Shown here piece by piece: positions 37,106 to 46,710 of a stretch of 64,000 nucleotides of DNA. A program made the translations under genes and the position numbers. The notes under the pieces were generated by a model. That model ran no database searches and was not told the DNA's origin. It worked only from the letters and a program-made list of their open reading frames with translations. Position 1 is the stretch's first letter. Each line of letters starts with the position of its first letter. Source of the DNA: Saccharomycopsis malanga (taxonomy: Eukaryota; Ascomycota; Saccharomycetes; Ascoideales; Saccharomycopsidaceae); assembly GCA_004014935.1 (NCBI GenBank), contig CP025325.1, positions 2,542,001-2,606,000 on the forward strand, written 5' to 3'.

Positions 37106-37357
37106 CTCACTAAGAAAAAAACTACATTTCAAAATTGATATTAATAAACTGTATAACTTAGTGTCTATGGCTAGCAAAGACCTAGGGTTCCCCAAAATAA
37201 TCTACCTCCACAAACAAAATGAACAAAATGAAAGAAGCCAAAATGAAGAAATAAACAAAAATGAACCATCAAAACACAATGAAAATAAAAGCAAGAGAAC
37301 TAATAATAATAAAATAATAAAAAGAAAAAGAAAAAGAACTAAAACTAAAACTATGCA

Positions 37358-39166
37358 CTATGCACTATAATTGCCGTAAATACCCAGTGTTTCATCATCA
37401 AACTGATCTGAACTTGGCGATGCGCTTTCCAATTGTCTTATCATAAATGAAGGATGCTGGCCACGGTCCTGTAATTCTTTGAATACCTTGACTGGCTTCT
37501 CCTCTGGCCCTAGAATTCTTTCCTTATCACCATAACATATAACAAGTACGTAATTGCGCCAGTCAACGTTATTGATCTTATGCTTGATCATGGCCTTTTG
37601 CAACACTTTATAGCAGGGGTCGTCGTATTTGGCTTTCAACTGTTTCAAAGGCTCTGATTTTACTGCATTAGGGCTGGCAAAGTTGGTATAAGTGGATGCA
37701 GAGCTTGGAGCAGATATTGATGTGCCGGTAGAACTACTAACATAAGTTGTCCCACTGGTAGTGTTATTGGATGTATATAAAGATGCATTTGACTGTTGAT
37801 GAGTGAGCTGAGGATGTGTTGAGGAATTTGGAGTTTGCAATGCGGTCTGGGCTGTCTGGTAGGCTGACGTACCGACTGTAGGAGAAGGTGTGCCATTGAG
37901 TACACTTTTATTAATGGTTATGGAGGACGCTTTGATACTTGAGTTGGATAAAGTTCGCTGGTGCGTAGACTCATCATACGTAGAATCTAAAGGTGACTTG
38001 TCATGTTCTTTTTTCTCCTTGAACGGATTTACAAGAATTCTATCTAAATTTTTCTTTTTCACGCCCAAATGGTCGCTGTCATTATTTGTGGATTCCTGGG
38101 TAGCACTTACGTTACCGTTTGCACTGGTGCCATTCAAAATGACCCCAGTCGGGTTACTAGAGTTGTTGATTACAGCATTTCCGTTTATAGACTCTTCAAG
38201 GCTATCTCGGAGATGTCCACGCTTATTGTACAAGTTCTGATTGGTAGGCGAGGCAATGTTTCTCATTGGAGAGTTCATGCTTGGCGAACCTGCCAAACTA
38301 GTAGGTGTTAACGAGTTTGACAAGTAATGGTTCGATTCTATAGGGGTCTGGTTATTTTTTGACTTCTGATATGTCTTAATGACCGGTACAACGTCTTCTT
38401 TCAATCTGTAAAAATTCTGGTGCAATTTTTTCAACTCGTAATCGAGACGGTCCAAACTCTTTTCGTGGATCGGAGACTTGGCGCCATTTTTTGACACACT
38501 GTCATGATTCTCAAATGAGGTGGTGTTCAACTTCTGTGAGTAAAGTTTTATAATTTGATCAGACAAATTGGACAATATTTTCTCTGTTATGGGAATGTAC
38601 TTGTTATAATTGTTATTATTTATGAGATTCGAGTTCAAAATGAGCTCTTCTACCACCTCGTCACCAGGTTGTTTCTCTGCATATGTATCGACAAGTTGTT
38701 CAATATTTTTTTTCAAAATAAGTCTTGTTTTCAAATCTTTGATACGCATATCTGTTAGGTGCTGGTTGTTTAAATATGGCAAAATATCACCGGTGACGTT
38801 GTTGTCTAGAAAGATTCTTGCTATTTCTTGGCTCTTGCTGATTCTGTTTAAATCAGGAAGATTAATTATCCAATTATGCACTTCTAATCTGGACCACTCG
38901 TAGAATCTTTTGTCATTGATTTTCTCCATATACTTTGGCGATGCAGGCGAAATCGGTTTCACATTGATAATTTTGAGGTTTGCCGGTTTCTTTGTAATCT
39001 CAATACCGGTTTTTGATGATTTCTTCAACGCAAAAGAGTTTTTGAAAGCAACATTATAATTGTCATGGTCCTTGGCGGAATCTGCAGAATCAAGCAGGTC
39101 AGGAGTATGTAATGAGTCCTTGTCAAGTAGTAAAGATTCAGGTCTTTTGATATTTTTTCTATTCAT
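37358..39166 (-). CDS. STE50: Ste50 adaptor (SAM and RA domains) of the Ste11 MAPK pathways
   Basis: Ste50 links the MAPKKK Ste11 to Cdc42 and membrane anchors in the pheromone, filamentation and osmotic pathways. The 602-residue product is longer than S. cerevisiae Ste50 (346). A SAM domain sits near residues 84-155 (WSRLEVHNWIINLPDL and DILPYLNNQHLTDMRIKDLK). A long Ser/Thr/Asn-rich linker accounts for the extra length. A Ras-association domain lies near 508-582 (DPCYKVLQKAMIKH, NYVLVICYGDKERIL, PSFMIRQLE). The protein ends shortly after the RA domain. The gene is divergent from RRP7, sharing about 440 bp of promoter. Confidence 0.95.
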   Translation of the reverse strand: MNRKNIKRPESLLLDKDSLHTPDLLDSADSAKDHDNYNVAFKNSFALKKSSKTGIEITKKPANLKIINVKPISPASPKYMEKINDKRFYEWSRLEVHNWIINLPDLNRISKSQEIARIFLDNNVTGDILPYLNNQHLTDMRIKDLKTRLILKKNIEQLVDTYAEKQPGDEVVEELILNSNLINNNNYNKYIPITEKILSNLSDQIIKLYSQKLNTTSFENHDSVSKNGAKSPIHEKSLDRLDYELKKLHQNFYRLKEDVVPVIKTYQKSKNNQTPIESNHYLSNSLTPTSLAGSPSMNSPMRNIASPTNQNLYNKRGHLRDSLEESINGNAVINNSSNPTGVILNGTSANGNVSATQESTNNDSDHLGVKKKNLDRILVNPFKEKKEHDKSPLDSTYDESTHQRTLSNSSIKASSITINKSVLNGTPSPTVGTSAYQTAQTALQTPNSSTHPQLTHQQSNASLYTSNNTTSGTTYVSSSTGTSISAPSSASTYTNFASPNAVKSEPLKQLKAKYDDPCYKVLQKAMIKHKINNVDWRNYVLVICYGDKERILGPEEKPVKVFKELQDRGQHPSFMIRQLESASPSSDQFDDETLGIYGNYSA

Positions 39167-39609
39167 TTCGATAGATACTTTGTAGTTCCATGTGGGGTTT
39201 GTAAATAAAATAGGTAAAAAAAAAAAAATTTAGCACGCCAGTTAGAGTAGAAATTTGATCTAATTAATCCAGTCAATTTTTTTATTAACACTAAAATTTA
39301 ACGGTGAGAAATTCCAAATAACTATCACTTGTCTGACTAGTAAAAGCCAATAACCCTTGTGTCCCAACGCCTAAACTTAACCGCCAAACTATCTTATATA
39401 ACAAACAAGCAGTCACTATTTGCCGCGAAAAGGGGCTGCTCTTGTTGTTATGTTCCTGTTTTACAGCCTGTTTTACACTGCTATTTCAATATGCGGGTAA
39501 CCACCGCATCGATCGTGCATAATATGAAAATTTTAGAGATGCGAGACTTGAGGTGGTATAGGATAACAATAGGAAAATAAGGAGAAACCAGTTATATTGG
39601 CGGTTAAAG
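39167..39609. other. Divergent promoter STE50/RRP7
   Basis: Shared intergenic region with a poly-A run at 39219-39230 and an RRPE-like box nearer RRP7. No further gene is seen. Confidence 0.5.
39525..39534. promoter_or_regulatory. RRPE-like box upstream of RRP7
   Basis: TGAAAATTTT, one base shorter than the ribosomal RNA processing element TGAAAAATTTT, lies 76 bp upstream of the RRP7 ATG. The RRPE is characteristic of ribosome-biogenesis promoters in yeasts, which fits the gene. A clear PAC box was not found next to it. Confidence 0.45.
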
Positions 39610-40539
39610 ATGTCTATTTTATCTGAAGAAGAGATCAAGGGCTTCAAGATTTTGCCTGTCAGAGTACCGACCAATAAGGTGATATCTAAAATATATTCGG
39701 GCAAAGAAGTTGTTCATTATATTTATTTAAAACAGCATCAACTCAAGACTAAGGACAGTAGTCAGAATGAGATCAATGCCAAGAGTATATTTGTGATCAA
39801 TCTTCCAAAAGATATTGATTTGAAATCGTTGAGAAAGCTTTTTCATCAAGTTTCCAATGCATCCTTGGTTCAAGAAATGTCCATATGTAACAGTCTCAAA
39901 GCTAAAACAGATATTGACTTGAATAAATTGACTAATGAATATTTTGACCCAGACAGTCTAGATGCCGCTAAGCAAAACAACATTCCAAAGTTTCCTTTAA
40001 ATACTGGTCTTGTAACGTTTGTAGACAAGTCAGCTCTAAAGCTTTTTTTCTCTGGGTTGAAATCTTTGAGTAAGGCTAAATCACAATCAAGCTTTCCCTT
40101 ATACCAGTCTAGCGACTCGAAAACAAGTTATTCTAAGTTTATAGACATGTACAAAAGTAGAATACAAAACGTTGATGAGTTGAAACAGAATATCAACATT
40201 TCTTTGTTGCAGTTCAACAAGAAGGAACAAGACCAAATAGACGAAATCCAGAATAGCGCTTCCTTAGTTGATGAAGACGGATTCCAGTTGGTTGTTAGTA
40301 AACACAGAAAAACTAAAGCTGCTATCATGGGCAAGTCTAACCGTCTAAGGCTTGCTAACAACACAGGTCTCAAGGACGAATTCTCCAAGAAAGCCAACAA
40401 AAAACAGAAAAAGGATTTTTACAGATTCCAGTTGAGAGAAAGAAAGAAACAGGAAATGAACGAGTTACTCATGAAGTTCCGCGACGACCAAGCAAGAATC
40501 AAAGCTTTGAGAGAAAGAAAGAGATTCAGACCTTATTGA
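39610..40539 (+). CDS. RRP7: Ribosome biogenesis factor Rrp7 (UTP-C subcomplex)
   Basis: Rrp7 is a nucleolar component of the UTP-C/CURI complexes in the small-subunit processome, required for early pre-18S cleavages. The 309-residue length is close to S. cerevisiae Rrp7 (297). The N-terminal half has a degenerate RRM-like region (SIFVINLPKDIDLKSLRKLF, then TGLVTFVDKSALKLFF). The C-terminus shows the conserved Rrp7 signature: DEDGFQLVV, then KDFYRFQLRERKKQEMNEL, LMKFRDDQARIKALRERKRF and the terminal RPY. The ATG is the first in the frame. Confidence 0.95.
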   Translation: MSILSEEEIKGFKILPVRVPTNKVISKIYSGKEVVHYIYLKQHQLKTKDSSQNEINAKSIFVINLPKDIDLKSLRKLFHQVSNASLVQEMSICNSLKAKTDIDLNKLTNEYFDPDSLDAAKQNNIPKFPLNTGLVTFVDKSALKLFFSGLKSLSKAKSQSSFPLYQSSDSKTSYSKFIDMYKSRIQNVDELKQNINISLLQFNKKEQDQIDEIQNSASLVDEDGFQLVVSKHRKTKAAIMGKSNRLRLANNTGLKDEFSKKANKKQKKDFYRFQLRERKKQEMNELLMKFRDDQARIKALRERKRFRPY

Positions 40540-40969
40540 TAAGTAAGTTTTTAACGAGTAATATATGTATTTTATCAATTATTTCATGAGTTCCGTTCAT
40601 GCTCTTGTGTGACATCTTATTTATTTTAGTCTGAAATAGGATTAATAACCTCTTTGTTAATTCCTAAAAACATTTTGGCTCCCAGGTTTTTCATGTCAAG
40701 TACAACTGTTTGAATCCATGGGTAACTGTGATTGGAAATATAAGTTTTCAATATATTTTTCACGTGGAAAAAACAAATAGTATTGAAAGTTCGATTCAAA
40801 AAGCTGATTTTTTCATTCAAAAGTTTGGGAAAAATATGTGAAATCTGAATCGTTCTTATTATTAGCGGTGCCAATAGCAGATATTCTGTTGAAAAGTACG
40901 TAAATAATTTTTTTTAGTTATTTTGTGTGTCAACTTTTGCTCTTTATTGTGTATATTCTGATACAAATT
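40540..40969. other. RRP7 3' flank
   Basis: No convincing gene. The 82-codon minus-strand frame at 40626-40874 has no recognisable domain. Confidence 0.5.
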
Positions 40970-41285
40970 GTAATAATAAATCATATATTTCGAACCCAGT
41001 AAGTACGCGATACGTCTAAGGGGACTTGGTAAGACCCAATCATGTCCTTTATATCATAATCTTCTCACCCAATTGGCTGATTAGTAAGCACTAGACTTTT
41101 GTCTAGGTCGTATTTCAGACAGTTGCACTTGCCTGTGAAATCACGTAAAAAGCAGGGTGTAAAAGAGTCGTCTTGGGAATCGAACCTGTGTTCCTGTTCG
41201 AGAGTATTATCCATAATAATTCTGCCCGATCTTTTTTCTCTTCTCCTAGAGTATTAACCACTGAGCCAAATGGCCCAGTGGCCCG
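40970..41285 (-). mobile_element. tRNA-derived SINE (copy D)
   Basis: Minus-strand copy running from a TAATAATAA tail at the left to the head GGGCCACTGGGCCATTTGGC at the right. A box and B box complements are intact (CCACTGAGCCA near 41258 and GGAATCGAACC near 41178). The spacer between the boxes is longer than in copy G and contains an extra ATTCTGCCCGATC block shared with the copy at 50639-50995, marking a subfamily. No target duplication was found; the element continues to the right into the shared extension. Confidence 0.85.
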
Positions 41286-41343
41286 GTGCGGTATATAACT
41301 ACTTTAATAATTTCAAGGCAATTTTCAATGTATGTTCGCCCAT
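41286..41343 (-). repeat. 5' extension shared with the SINE copy at 22715-23066
   Basis: Read on the minus strand this is GCGAACATACATTGAAAATT through to AGTTATATACCGCACC, almost the same as 22664-22714. The 3' flanks of the two copies are unrelated, so this is not simply a segmental duplication of one locus. Confidence 0.75.
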
Positions 41344-41406
41344 CTGAAAAAAAAAAAAAATTACATATCATACTCGTAAAATAAAATACATTTCATAACA
41401 TCTAAA

Positions 41407-42633
41407 CTAATGTTTCTTTGGTGGAGGAGGCAAAGTATCAGTAGTAACGCTTGTTTTTCTATTGTCCAACTTTTCACTTTTGGCAATTTCTTCGTTGAAA
41501 TAATCAGTAAAGTCTGGAGCTTGAGCAGCGTGTTTTTTCTTTCTTCTGTTTCCAACAGGCGGGGCTGTCAAATCGCTTACTCCCGCCGAAGGAGTTTCCA
41601 GGCTTGCTGGGGTGCCGTTTCCGCTGGTGTCTTCACTTTTTGTTACCTGTGCAGGTATGAATTCTGTACTGGTATTTGCATCGGTGGCTATATTGAACAA
41701 GGTGTGGCCTGGTGGTTGCAAGTAGGTTGGGTTAATTTGATCCGCAGGGTTGAACAAAGTGCTGCTGTTTTCCTGGTCTTCAAATTTTCCTACTACCTGA
41801 GGCAAACGATGCAAATAACCATATCCCACGCCACATCCCACTATTCCGTTGCCTCCCCAGTGTGTTCCAGGCTGGATGGTGACCGGTCTGACAAGGTCAA
41901 AATCATGATTATATACAAACAATTCTACCTGGCAGTTGTCAGGGTTACGGTGGTATATAGAATTAATGACTCTAGAAAACAAATCTTCTCCCCCTGTAGC
42001 AAACAAGCCATCGTTCGCACCAATGATATAATCGGAGTGTGGAATGAGCCCGCCCTGTTCTGCTGGAGAGTTTGGCTGTATTTCCAAGACATGGTAAACA
42101 TATGTTGCGGTGATTAACGGTGTTGCTTGCACAGTGGCCCCAAGGGTCTTGAACTTATTGTTAGTTACCACTTGTTTTTCATTTACTAAAAGACCTTCTT
42201 TGTTATACACTGTCTTGTTGTGGTTTTCAAAAGGTTCCACCTGGGCCACTTGGACCTGCCTTAATATGCCTCCCTTTGCATTCCATACGTTGAATGAGAC
42301 AGGCTGGTTGACACAGTTTTCGATTTCCCGAATAAACAAATTAAAGTCTGGAACACCATTGTCCTTGCTGCCCGACTCGCCAAACCCATTGGAATTGGTT
42401 GAAGTCAAGAGCTCATGGTTGTTGATTCCAACAATATAGTCAAACCAAGGCTCAAGGCCTAGCAGCTGTGCAACCGAGTCTTTCTCAACATGGAGCACCC
42501 TGTAGCCAAACGACGTTCCAGCAGCTTGAAAATAGGGGTCTGTCTCTGTATTTATGAGATTTGATGACGTAGTTATGATGCTCTCGGCAGACTGCTCAAG
42601 AGTCTTGACAAAGTTTTTGGCAAATGAAAACAT
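41407..42633 (-). CDS. GRH1: GRASP-family Golgi protein Grh1
   Basis: Grh1 is the yeast GRASP55/65 homologue at the early Golgi and ER exit sites, also required for unconventional secretion of Acb1. The 408-residue product begins MFSFAKNFVKTLEQSAES, an amphipathic helix like the N-acetylated membrane-targeting helix of S. cerevisiae Grh1, and it has no glycine-2 myristoylation site. Two PDZ-type GRASP domains follow: the first near 45-150 (LGLEPWFDYIVGINNHELL) and the second near 165-285 (PAEQGGLIPHSDYIIGANDG, then THWGGNGIVGCGVGYGYLHR). The C-terminal ~110 residues are Ser/Thr/Pro-rich and contain RRKKKH. A TCACGTG E-box lies about 107 bp upstream. Confidence 0.96.
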   Translation of the reverse strand: MFSFAKNFVKTLEQSAESIITTSSNLINTETDPYFQAAGTSFGYRVLHVEKDSVAQLLGLEPWFDYIVGINNHELLTSTNSNGFGESGSKDNGVPDFNLFIREIENCVNQPVSFNVWNAKGGILRQVQVAQVEPFENHNKTVYNKEGLLVNEKQVVTNNKFKTLGATVQATPLITATYVYHVLEIQPNSPAEQGGLIPHSDYIIGANDGLFATGGEDLFSRVINSIYHRNPDNCQVELFVYNHDFDLVRPVTIQPGTHWGGNGIVGCGVGYGYLHRLPQVVGKFEDQENSSTLFNPADQINPTYLQPPGHTLFNIATDANTSTEFIPAQVTKSEDTSGNGTPASLETPSAGVSDLTAPPVGNRRKKKHAAQAPDFTDYFNEEIAKSEKLDNRKTSVTTDTLPPPPKKH

Positions 42634-42739
42634 TATCGCACCTCAATTGGCTCTTAACTTGTTTATATATAATCTCTTGTAGATTAGCGTGCCTCACTTT
42701 TCGCTGGCAGCTTTTATTCAAAATAGGCCATGTAATTAT

Positions 42740-42745
42740 CACGTG
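42740..42745. promoter_or_regulatory. CACGTG E-box upstream of GRH1
   Basis: The site reads TCACGTGCA and is about 107 bp from the GRH1 ATG. The same 9-mer occurs at 58984-58992, at about the same distance from the YJU2 ATG. Cbf1-type factors bind TCACGTG in yeasts. Confidence 0.45.
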
Positions 42746-43148
42746 CAACACAAGTAAAGGTGCATAATAGTGCATTTTGATATATTTCGTAGATTTGGAA
42801 ACGACTTTTAAGAGATGTTATACGAATGATACTACTGATGAGATAGAATGATTTCTGAGTAATTGATTCCCTATTGTGACAGTGTGTTGAATTTGGCATT
42901 TCAATGTTGAGTTCTCACCAGATTTTTTTTTTTTTGCATTCAATAGCGTTAATTCCAGCCGTAGATTGACCCAAAGTGGAAATCATAAGACCAAACATTA
43001 TAGGAATTGTTTCAATAAACAGTGGTTGCTTGGAGCCTTGCGTTGTGTAGTACAATGCTGTGTAAGTTATACCTTAAATTTGATTAAATTTTCACCCTCG
43101 GTAAATTTCTAAATGTGCGCTTTTGTCATCTCAGGTAATCGCGCTAGT

Positions 43149-43155
43149 TGAGTCA
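43149..43155. promoter_or_regulatory. TGAGTCA (Gcn4/AP-1-type) site
   Basis: A perfect TGASTCA core lies 51 bp upstream of the F-box gene start codon. Yeast Gcn4 and AP-1 factors use this core. A single 7-bp match is suggestive only. Confidence 0.3.
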
Positions 43156-43205
43156 TTAAGAGTCGTATCTGTTAATCGCCTTGTCCAGCTACTAGCCACC
43201 AAGTA

Positions 43206-44489
43206 ATGCAGCAGACCATACTCAGGGCGTCTAGTAGTGGACATCAGAAAATGAGTGGTTCTGGAGATGGCCAGGAAGACAATAGAGTATCGAAGAGACA
43301 GAAACGTGAGAGTAAAGGATTTCTCAACTTTCCGAACGAACTTATCCAGTTGGTATTTTCGAGCTTGAACAAGCGTGATATCATCAATTTGTCTTCAACA
43401 AACAGAAAATACCGAAGCCGTCTTTTTGGATTTGTTTTCAAACAAATCTTCGTATCATGGGAAGACATGAATGTATTTGTAAAAGAGGTGTTAGACAGTA
43501 GTGATATACTGTCAAGTAAACTATTTAGTAAATTGCTGCGTGCTGTTCAGGAACTTGTAGTATATAAACCCAATAAGAAACTTGAATGGCATTTGGTTCC
43601 GGAGCTCAATCTTCTTGTAACTCGGCTACACAGAACAGAAGTGCTAAAAATCGAAGTATCGTCAGCGTCCTATTGTCTAAAATATTTTGATTTCAAAAAA
43701 CAAATCAAAACTCTTTATATAAAAACAGAAAAGCTAAACTCTGCCTTTAATTTGGAACACTTGCACCAATTTGACCGTGTGGAGCGTCTTATTCTAGAAA
43801 ACTTTCGTTTCACAAGTTTTAACAATGATATTGACATACTAAATAGAAGTTACAAGACTGGTCAGAGTCTGGATCCAGATACAAAGAAACAAGGCTCGTT
43901 TGGTAGCAGATTTGTGTTTATCAACACTGGCCATGAGGTTGAAACTGACGTATTGTTACCGTTCATAACCAATTTGCAGCTCATAAACTGCTCTTGGGAT
44001 TATCCATTTAAACTTACCCAGTTTCTACATAATAAACATGATAATGGTGTTGAAAGTGATTACAGTAATAACTTGACATCAATTGACCTTTCCTATTCAA
44101 ATGATAATAATTTTCTACTAAGTGAAAGACTCAAACAATTTCTTTCGCATCCTATTGTCTCACCAAGCATGGAATCTTTCAGGCTAGACATCAGAGGAAA
44201 CAATGAGATTGTAAAGTTTGCCAATATAGAAGCTTATCTCAATATCGACGACTTGCGCTCGTTGAAAAACATTAAACTTTTAGGTATTCCTTTTCAAGAT
44301 TGCGGATATCTTGGCAAATTGTTGACTGAGAACCATACATTGAGACGCTTACAAATCTCCTATGCAACAAGTTGTTTCCATAATAATCAAGAGAAAGAAA
44401 AGATAGAAAACCAAACCGTTGCGTATATTAATAAGCATCAACGACGTCAATACAAGTTGGCATTTCGGCTTGGAAATAATACTTCTTGA
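43206..44489 (+). CDS. F-box protein, SCF substrate adaptor candidate
   Basis: The 427-residue product has a basic N-terminus (KRQKRESKG) and then an F-box near residues 38-80: FLNFPNELIQLVFSSLNKRD followed by IINLSSTNRKYRSRLFGFVF. The rest has leucine-rich-repeat-like strands, for example NNLTSIDLSYSND, SMESFRLDIRGNN, SLKNIKLLGIPFQDCGYL and HTLRRLQIS. That layout fits an F-box/LRR adaptor recruiting substrates to an SCF ubiquitin ligase. I do not recognise a specific orthologue. Starting at a second ATG (residue 16) would not affect the F-box. Neighbours give no functional clue. Confidence 0.78.
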   Translation: MQQTILRASSSGHQKMSGSGDGQEDNRVSKRQKRESKGFLNFPNELIQLVFSSLNKRDIINLSSTNRKYRSRLFGFVFKQIFVSWEDMNVFVKEVLDSSDILSSKLFSKLLRAVQELVVYKPNKKLEWHLVPELNLLVTRLHRTEVLKIEVSSASYCLKYFDFKKQIKTLYIKTEKLNSAFNLEHLHQFDRVERLILENFRFTSFNNDIDILNRSYKTGQSLDPDTKKQGSFGSRFVFINTGHEVETDVLLPFITNLQLINCSWDYPFKLTQFLHNKHDNGVESDYSNNLTSIDLSYSNDNNFLLSERLKQFLSHPIVSPSMESFRLDIRGNNEIVKFANIEAYLNIDDLRSLKNIKLLGIPFQDCGYLGKLLTENHTLRRLQISYATSCFHNNQEKEKIENQTVAYINKHQRRQYKLAFRLGNNTS

Positions 44490-44696
44490 TGGCGGAGATA
44501 AGACTGGCCGATCCGCGGAGATTGCATCGTGCTTTATCGGCACATAATTTTATCCGAAAAGAGTGAGGAGCTTAGCGATGGGTTAAAGGTGCAATTTAGA
44601 CATATTTGCTATGACTCTAGTAACTTTTTTTTTGAAAAAAAATTTCAAGAAATGAGCGTTTGATATATTGAAAACTATTTACAGCTAGCTTATGGG

Positions 44697-44704
44697 TATA
44701 TATA
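44697..44704 (+). promoter_or_regulatory. TATA box
   Basis: TATATATA lies 64 bp upstream of the ATG at 44768, and the element is bracketed by two copies of ACAGCTAG (about 44681 and 44705). Confidence 0.5.
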
Positions 44705-44767
44705 CAGCTAGTTTGCCTTATATTATAAGACCAGCACTGATCGCACAGATAAGAACAGGGAAAAGCG

Positions 44768-46710
44768 ATGAAAGAGATAGGGGATATCAAAACAAAGCGA
44801 AGCTTTAGAACGTTGAAACAAACAGTCCTATTAGTTACTGTCGCCGTATTCCTCATCGTATCATATGTGTTTTCCAGCATCTCTGATGTGTGCAGGCCAG
44901 ATCTAGTTATCAACAGAAGTTTTCTTGATAGGTTTCTCAATAAGTGTGGTTACTTCAAATTAGACAATGCTGTAAAGGCTGCTGATAGGTATCAATACTC
45001 CAAAAATTTGGGTTTTGACGTTGGGTTCTACTCAAATATTCAAAAAGACAATTATCGTGATTTTTTAAAACCAATAGATCTTTCAAATGCCAGTGCTATT
45101 TTCAACTCTATAAATAGCGTTTTGGACGGCCCCTTAGGCACGATCCAACCTAATGGTGTCTCTGTGTTCACCGGATATATTCCTGAGGGCACCTTTTTTT
45201 ATCATGGTAGATCTGCTGAGGAGGGGTTGCCTGAATCCCCGAATGGGTTGCCATGCATTGGGAATACTCCTACCATTTTGGATCACACAGTTCAGGGGTT
45301 CGCAGACCAGGAGAAATTGATGAGCCTGGCAGGAGACCCCCAGCAAACTTTTCCAAATATCAGTTCAAAGGTAACAAGTTTCCATTTGACAGTAGCAAAC
45401 CAGCAGAATTACTTACATTCCAAAATGTCAAACCACTCAATAAAATCATTGTAATGGAAGGAGCCAGTGCGAAGAAAGCTGATGATGGTACTATGGACGT
45501 TCACAATGTACTTGCTCACCAAAACTTTTCCAAGTTTAACTGGTGGCAAGAAGTGGAAATGGTGAAACTGATTTGTGATTGGGGTGATGAAAAGTTTGGT
45601 GGTTTGGATGGTATTGTAAGAATGGAGGTTGGTTTTGAAATTGTTTTTTGCAATTTTGAAAGTGACAAGTTAAAACTAGTTTCCGCTGACACTTTTATGG
45701 ACGATTTGAATGTTCTTGATTTTCCTACACCTTTGCCTGTCAATGAATCTCTTGGAAATAAAAACCCAAGTGGAAATGTGAGCCATGAGGATCAAGTGTT
45801 GGATGATATTAGATTCCAATTGCTTCGATATATGCCTAATTTGAGAAGTTGGGAAAGCTATGCCAGACATTATGAGAAAGAACCACGTATAAAAATTGAC
45901 TACCGTGGCTTCACCACCGCTTTAAACAAAACTTATATATCACCAGATACATATCTAAGACGTTTGAAAGACACTCCGTACAAAGTACGTCAGGAGTTTG
46001 CAGATGGGCTTGAAGACATTTTCACTAAAAATCAAGATAATATCAATTATTGGGACGGCAACGACTGGCAAACATATACTAGACATGTAATCAGCAAGTT
46101 TTATTCACATTTTTTTGCCTTGAACAAAACCTACGAGCTTTATTACGCTAATACTTCAGATATAAGTGGTTTAGCCCTTAACACTTCTTTAACAACATAT
46201 CATTATTACAGAAGGTACCAATCGCCAAAGATAAAAGATGCTCTACGAAGAGAAGCAGAAGCAGTCAAACACGCAGTTTATGAGTATACTAGCCCTAAAA
46301 AATTGTTACAATCAGAATCCGATGTTTTAATCTGGTCTGCTCTCGCCAAAGTGGTGGAGGCCATAACTAAAGAGCTATTTGAACAGTTCAAATTCTCAAA
46401 ACAACTTTTGAATTACAAGTACAATAACGCAAATTATAGTGGTGAACAAGTAAATCAGGAAATAGACTCGCATTTCAAAAGTCTTAATCAGTTATTCAAA
46501 GACCTTGATTGGACCATCTTGTATGGATGCAAAGAAAAATGTCCACCAGATTCTATTTGTTATATTCCGACTTGGGGCCCATCTCCCCTTTGGAATCTTT
46601 CAAGATCAAACTTTGGCAGGGAGTTTAGAGATGGCGCTTTAAGAATCAAACAAGATTGTCAATGCATTGACATCAATACTGCCTTCAAGTATCCGCATTT
46701 TCCTTTTTAA
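44768..46710 (+). CDS. Conserved fungal type II membrane protein, frame broken at a C run
   Basis: The first frame (44768 to about 45240) has a short basic N-terminus, one membrane segment (VLLVTVAVFLIVSYVF, near residues 18-36) and a lumenal-type domain with sequons and the motif PEGTFFYHGRS. The second frame (about 45241-46710) continues as EWVAMHWEYSYHFG, then LNKIIVMEGASAKK and a conserved-looking remainder. The PEGT-YHG, PEW and GxSAxK motifs fit an uncharacterised fungal membrane-protein family, so the two parts belong to one ~650-residue protein. They are in different registers: reading continues sensibly only if a C in the run CCCC at 45237-45240 is counted twice (-1 shift). The candidates are a sequencing or assembly error, a real one-base deletion, or ribosomal slippage. 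No intron signals explain it. Function unknown. Confidence 0.7.

Larger units (their letters stand above)
42634..43205. other. Divergent promoter GRH1 / F-box gene
   Basis: Contains an E-box at 42740-42745 on the GRH1 side and a TGAGTCA site at 43149-43155 on the F-box side. No gene. Confidence 0.5.

Noticed and set aside
41410-42439. Plus-strand ORFs antisense to GRH1 (235 and 109 codons)
   Set aside because: Shadows of the conserved GRASP coding sequence with no domain of their own.
42460-42470. Using in-frame CTG codons (for example in GRH1 near QLLGLEPWF, STU1 near SFLLLLDN, SEC2 near GDLVTSP) to tell the genetic code
   Set aside because: None of these positions is invariant enough in the families for me to decide Leu or Ser by eye; an alignment-based test would be needed.
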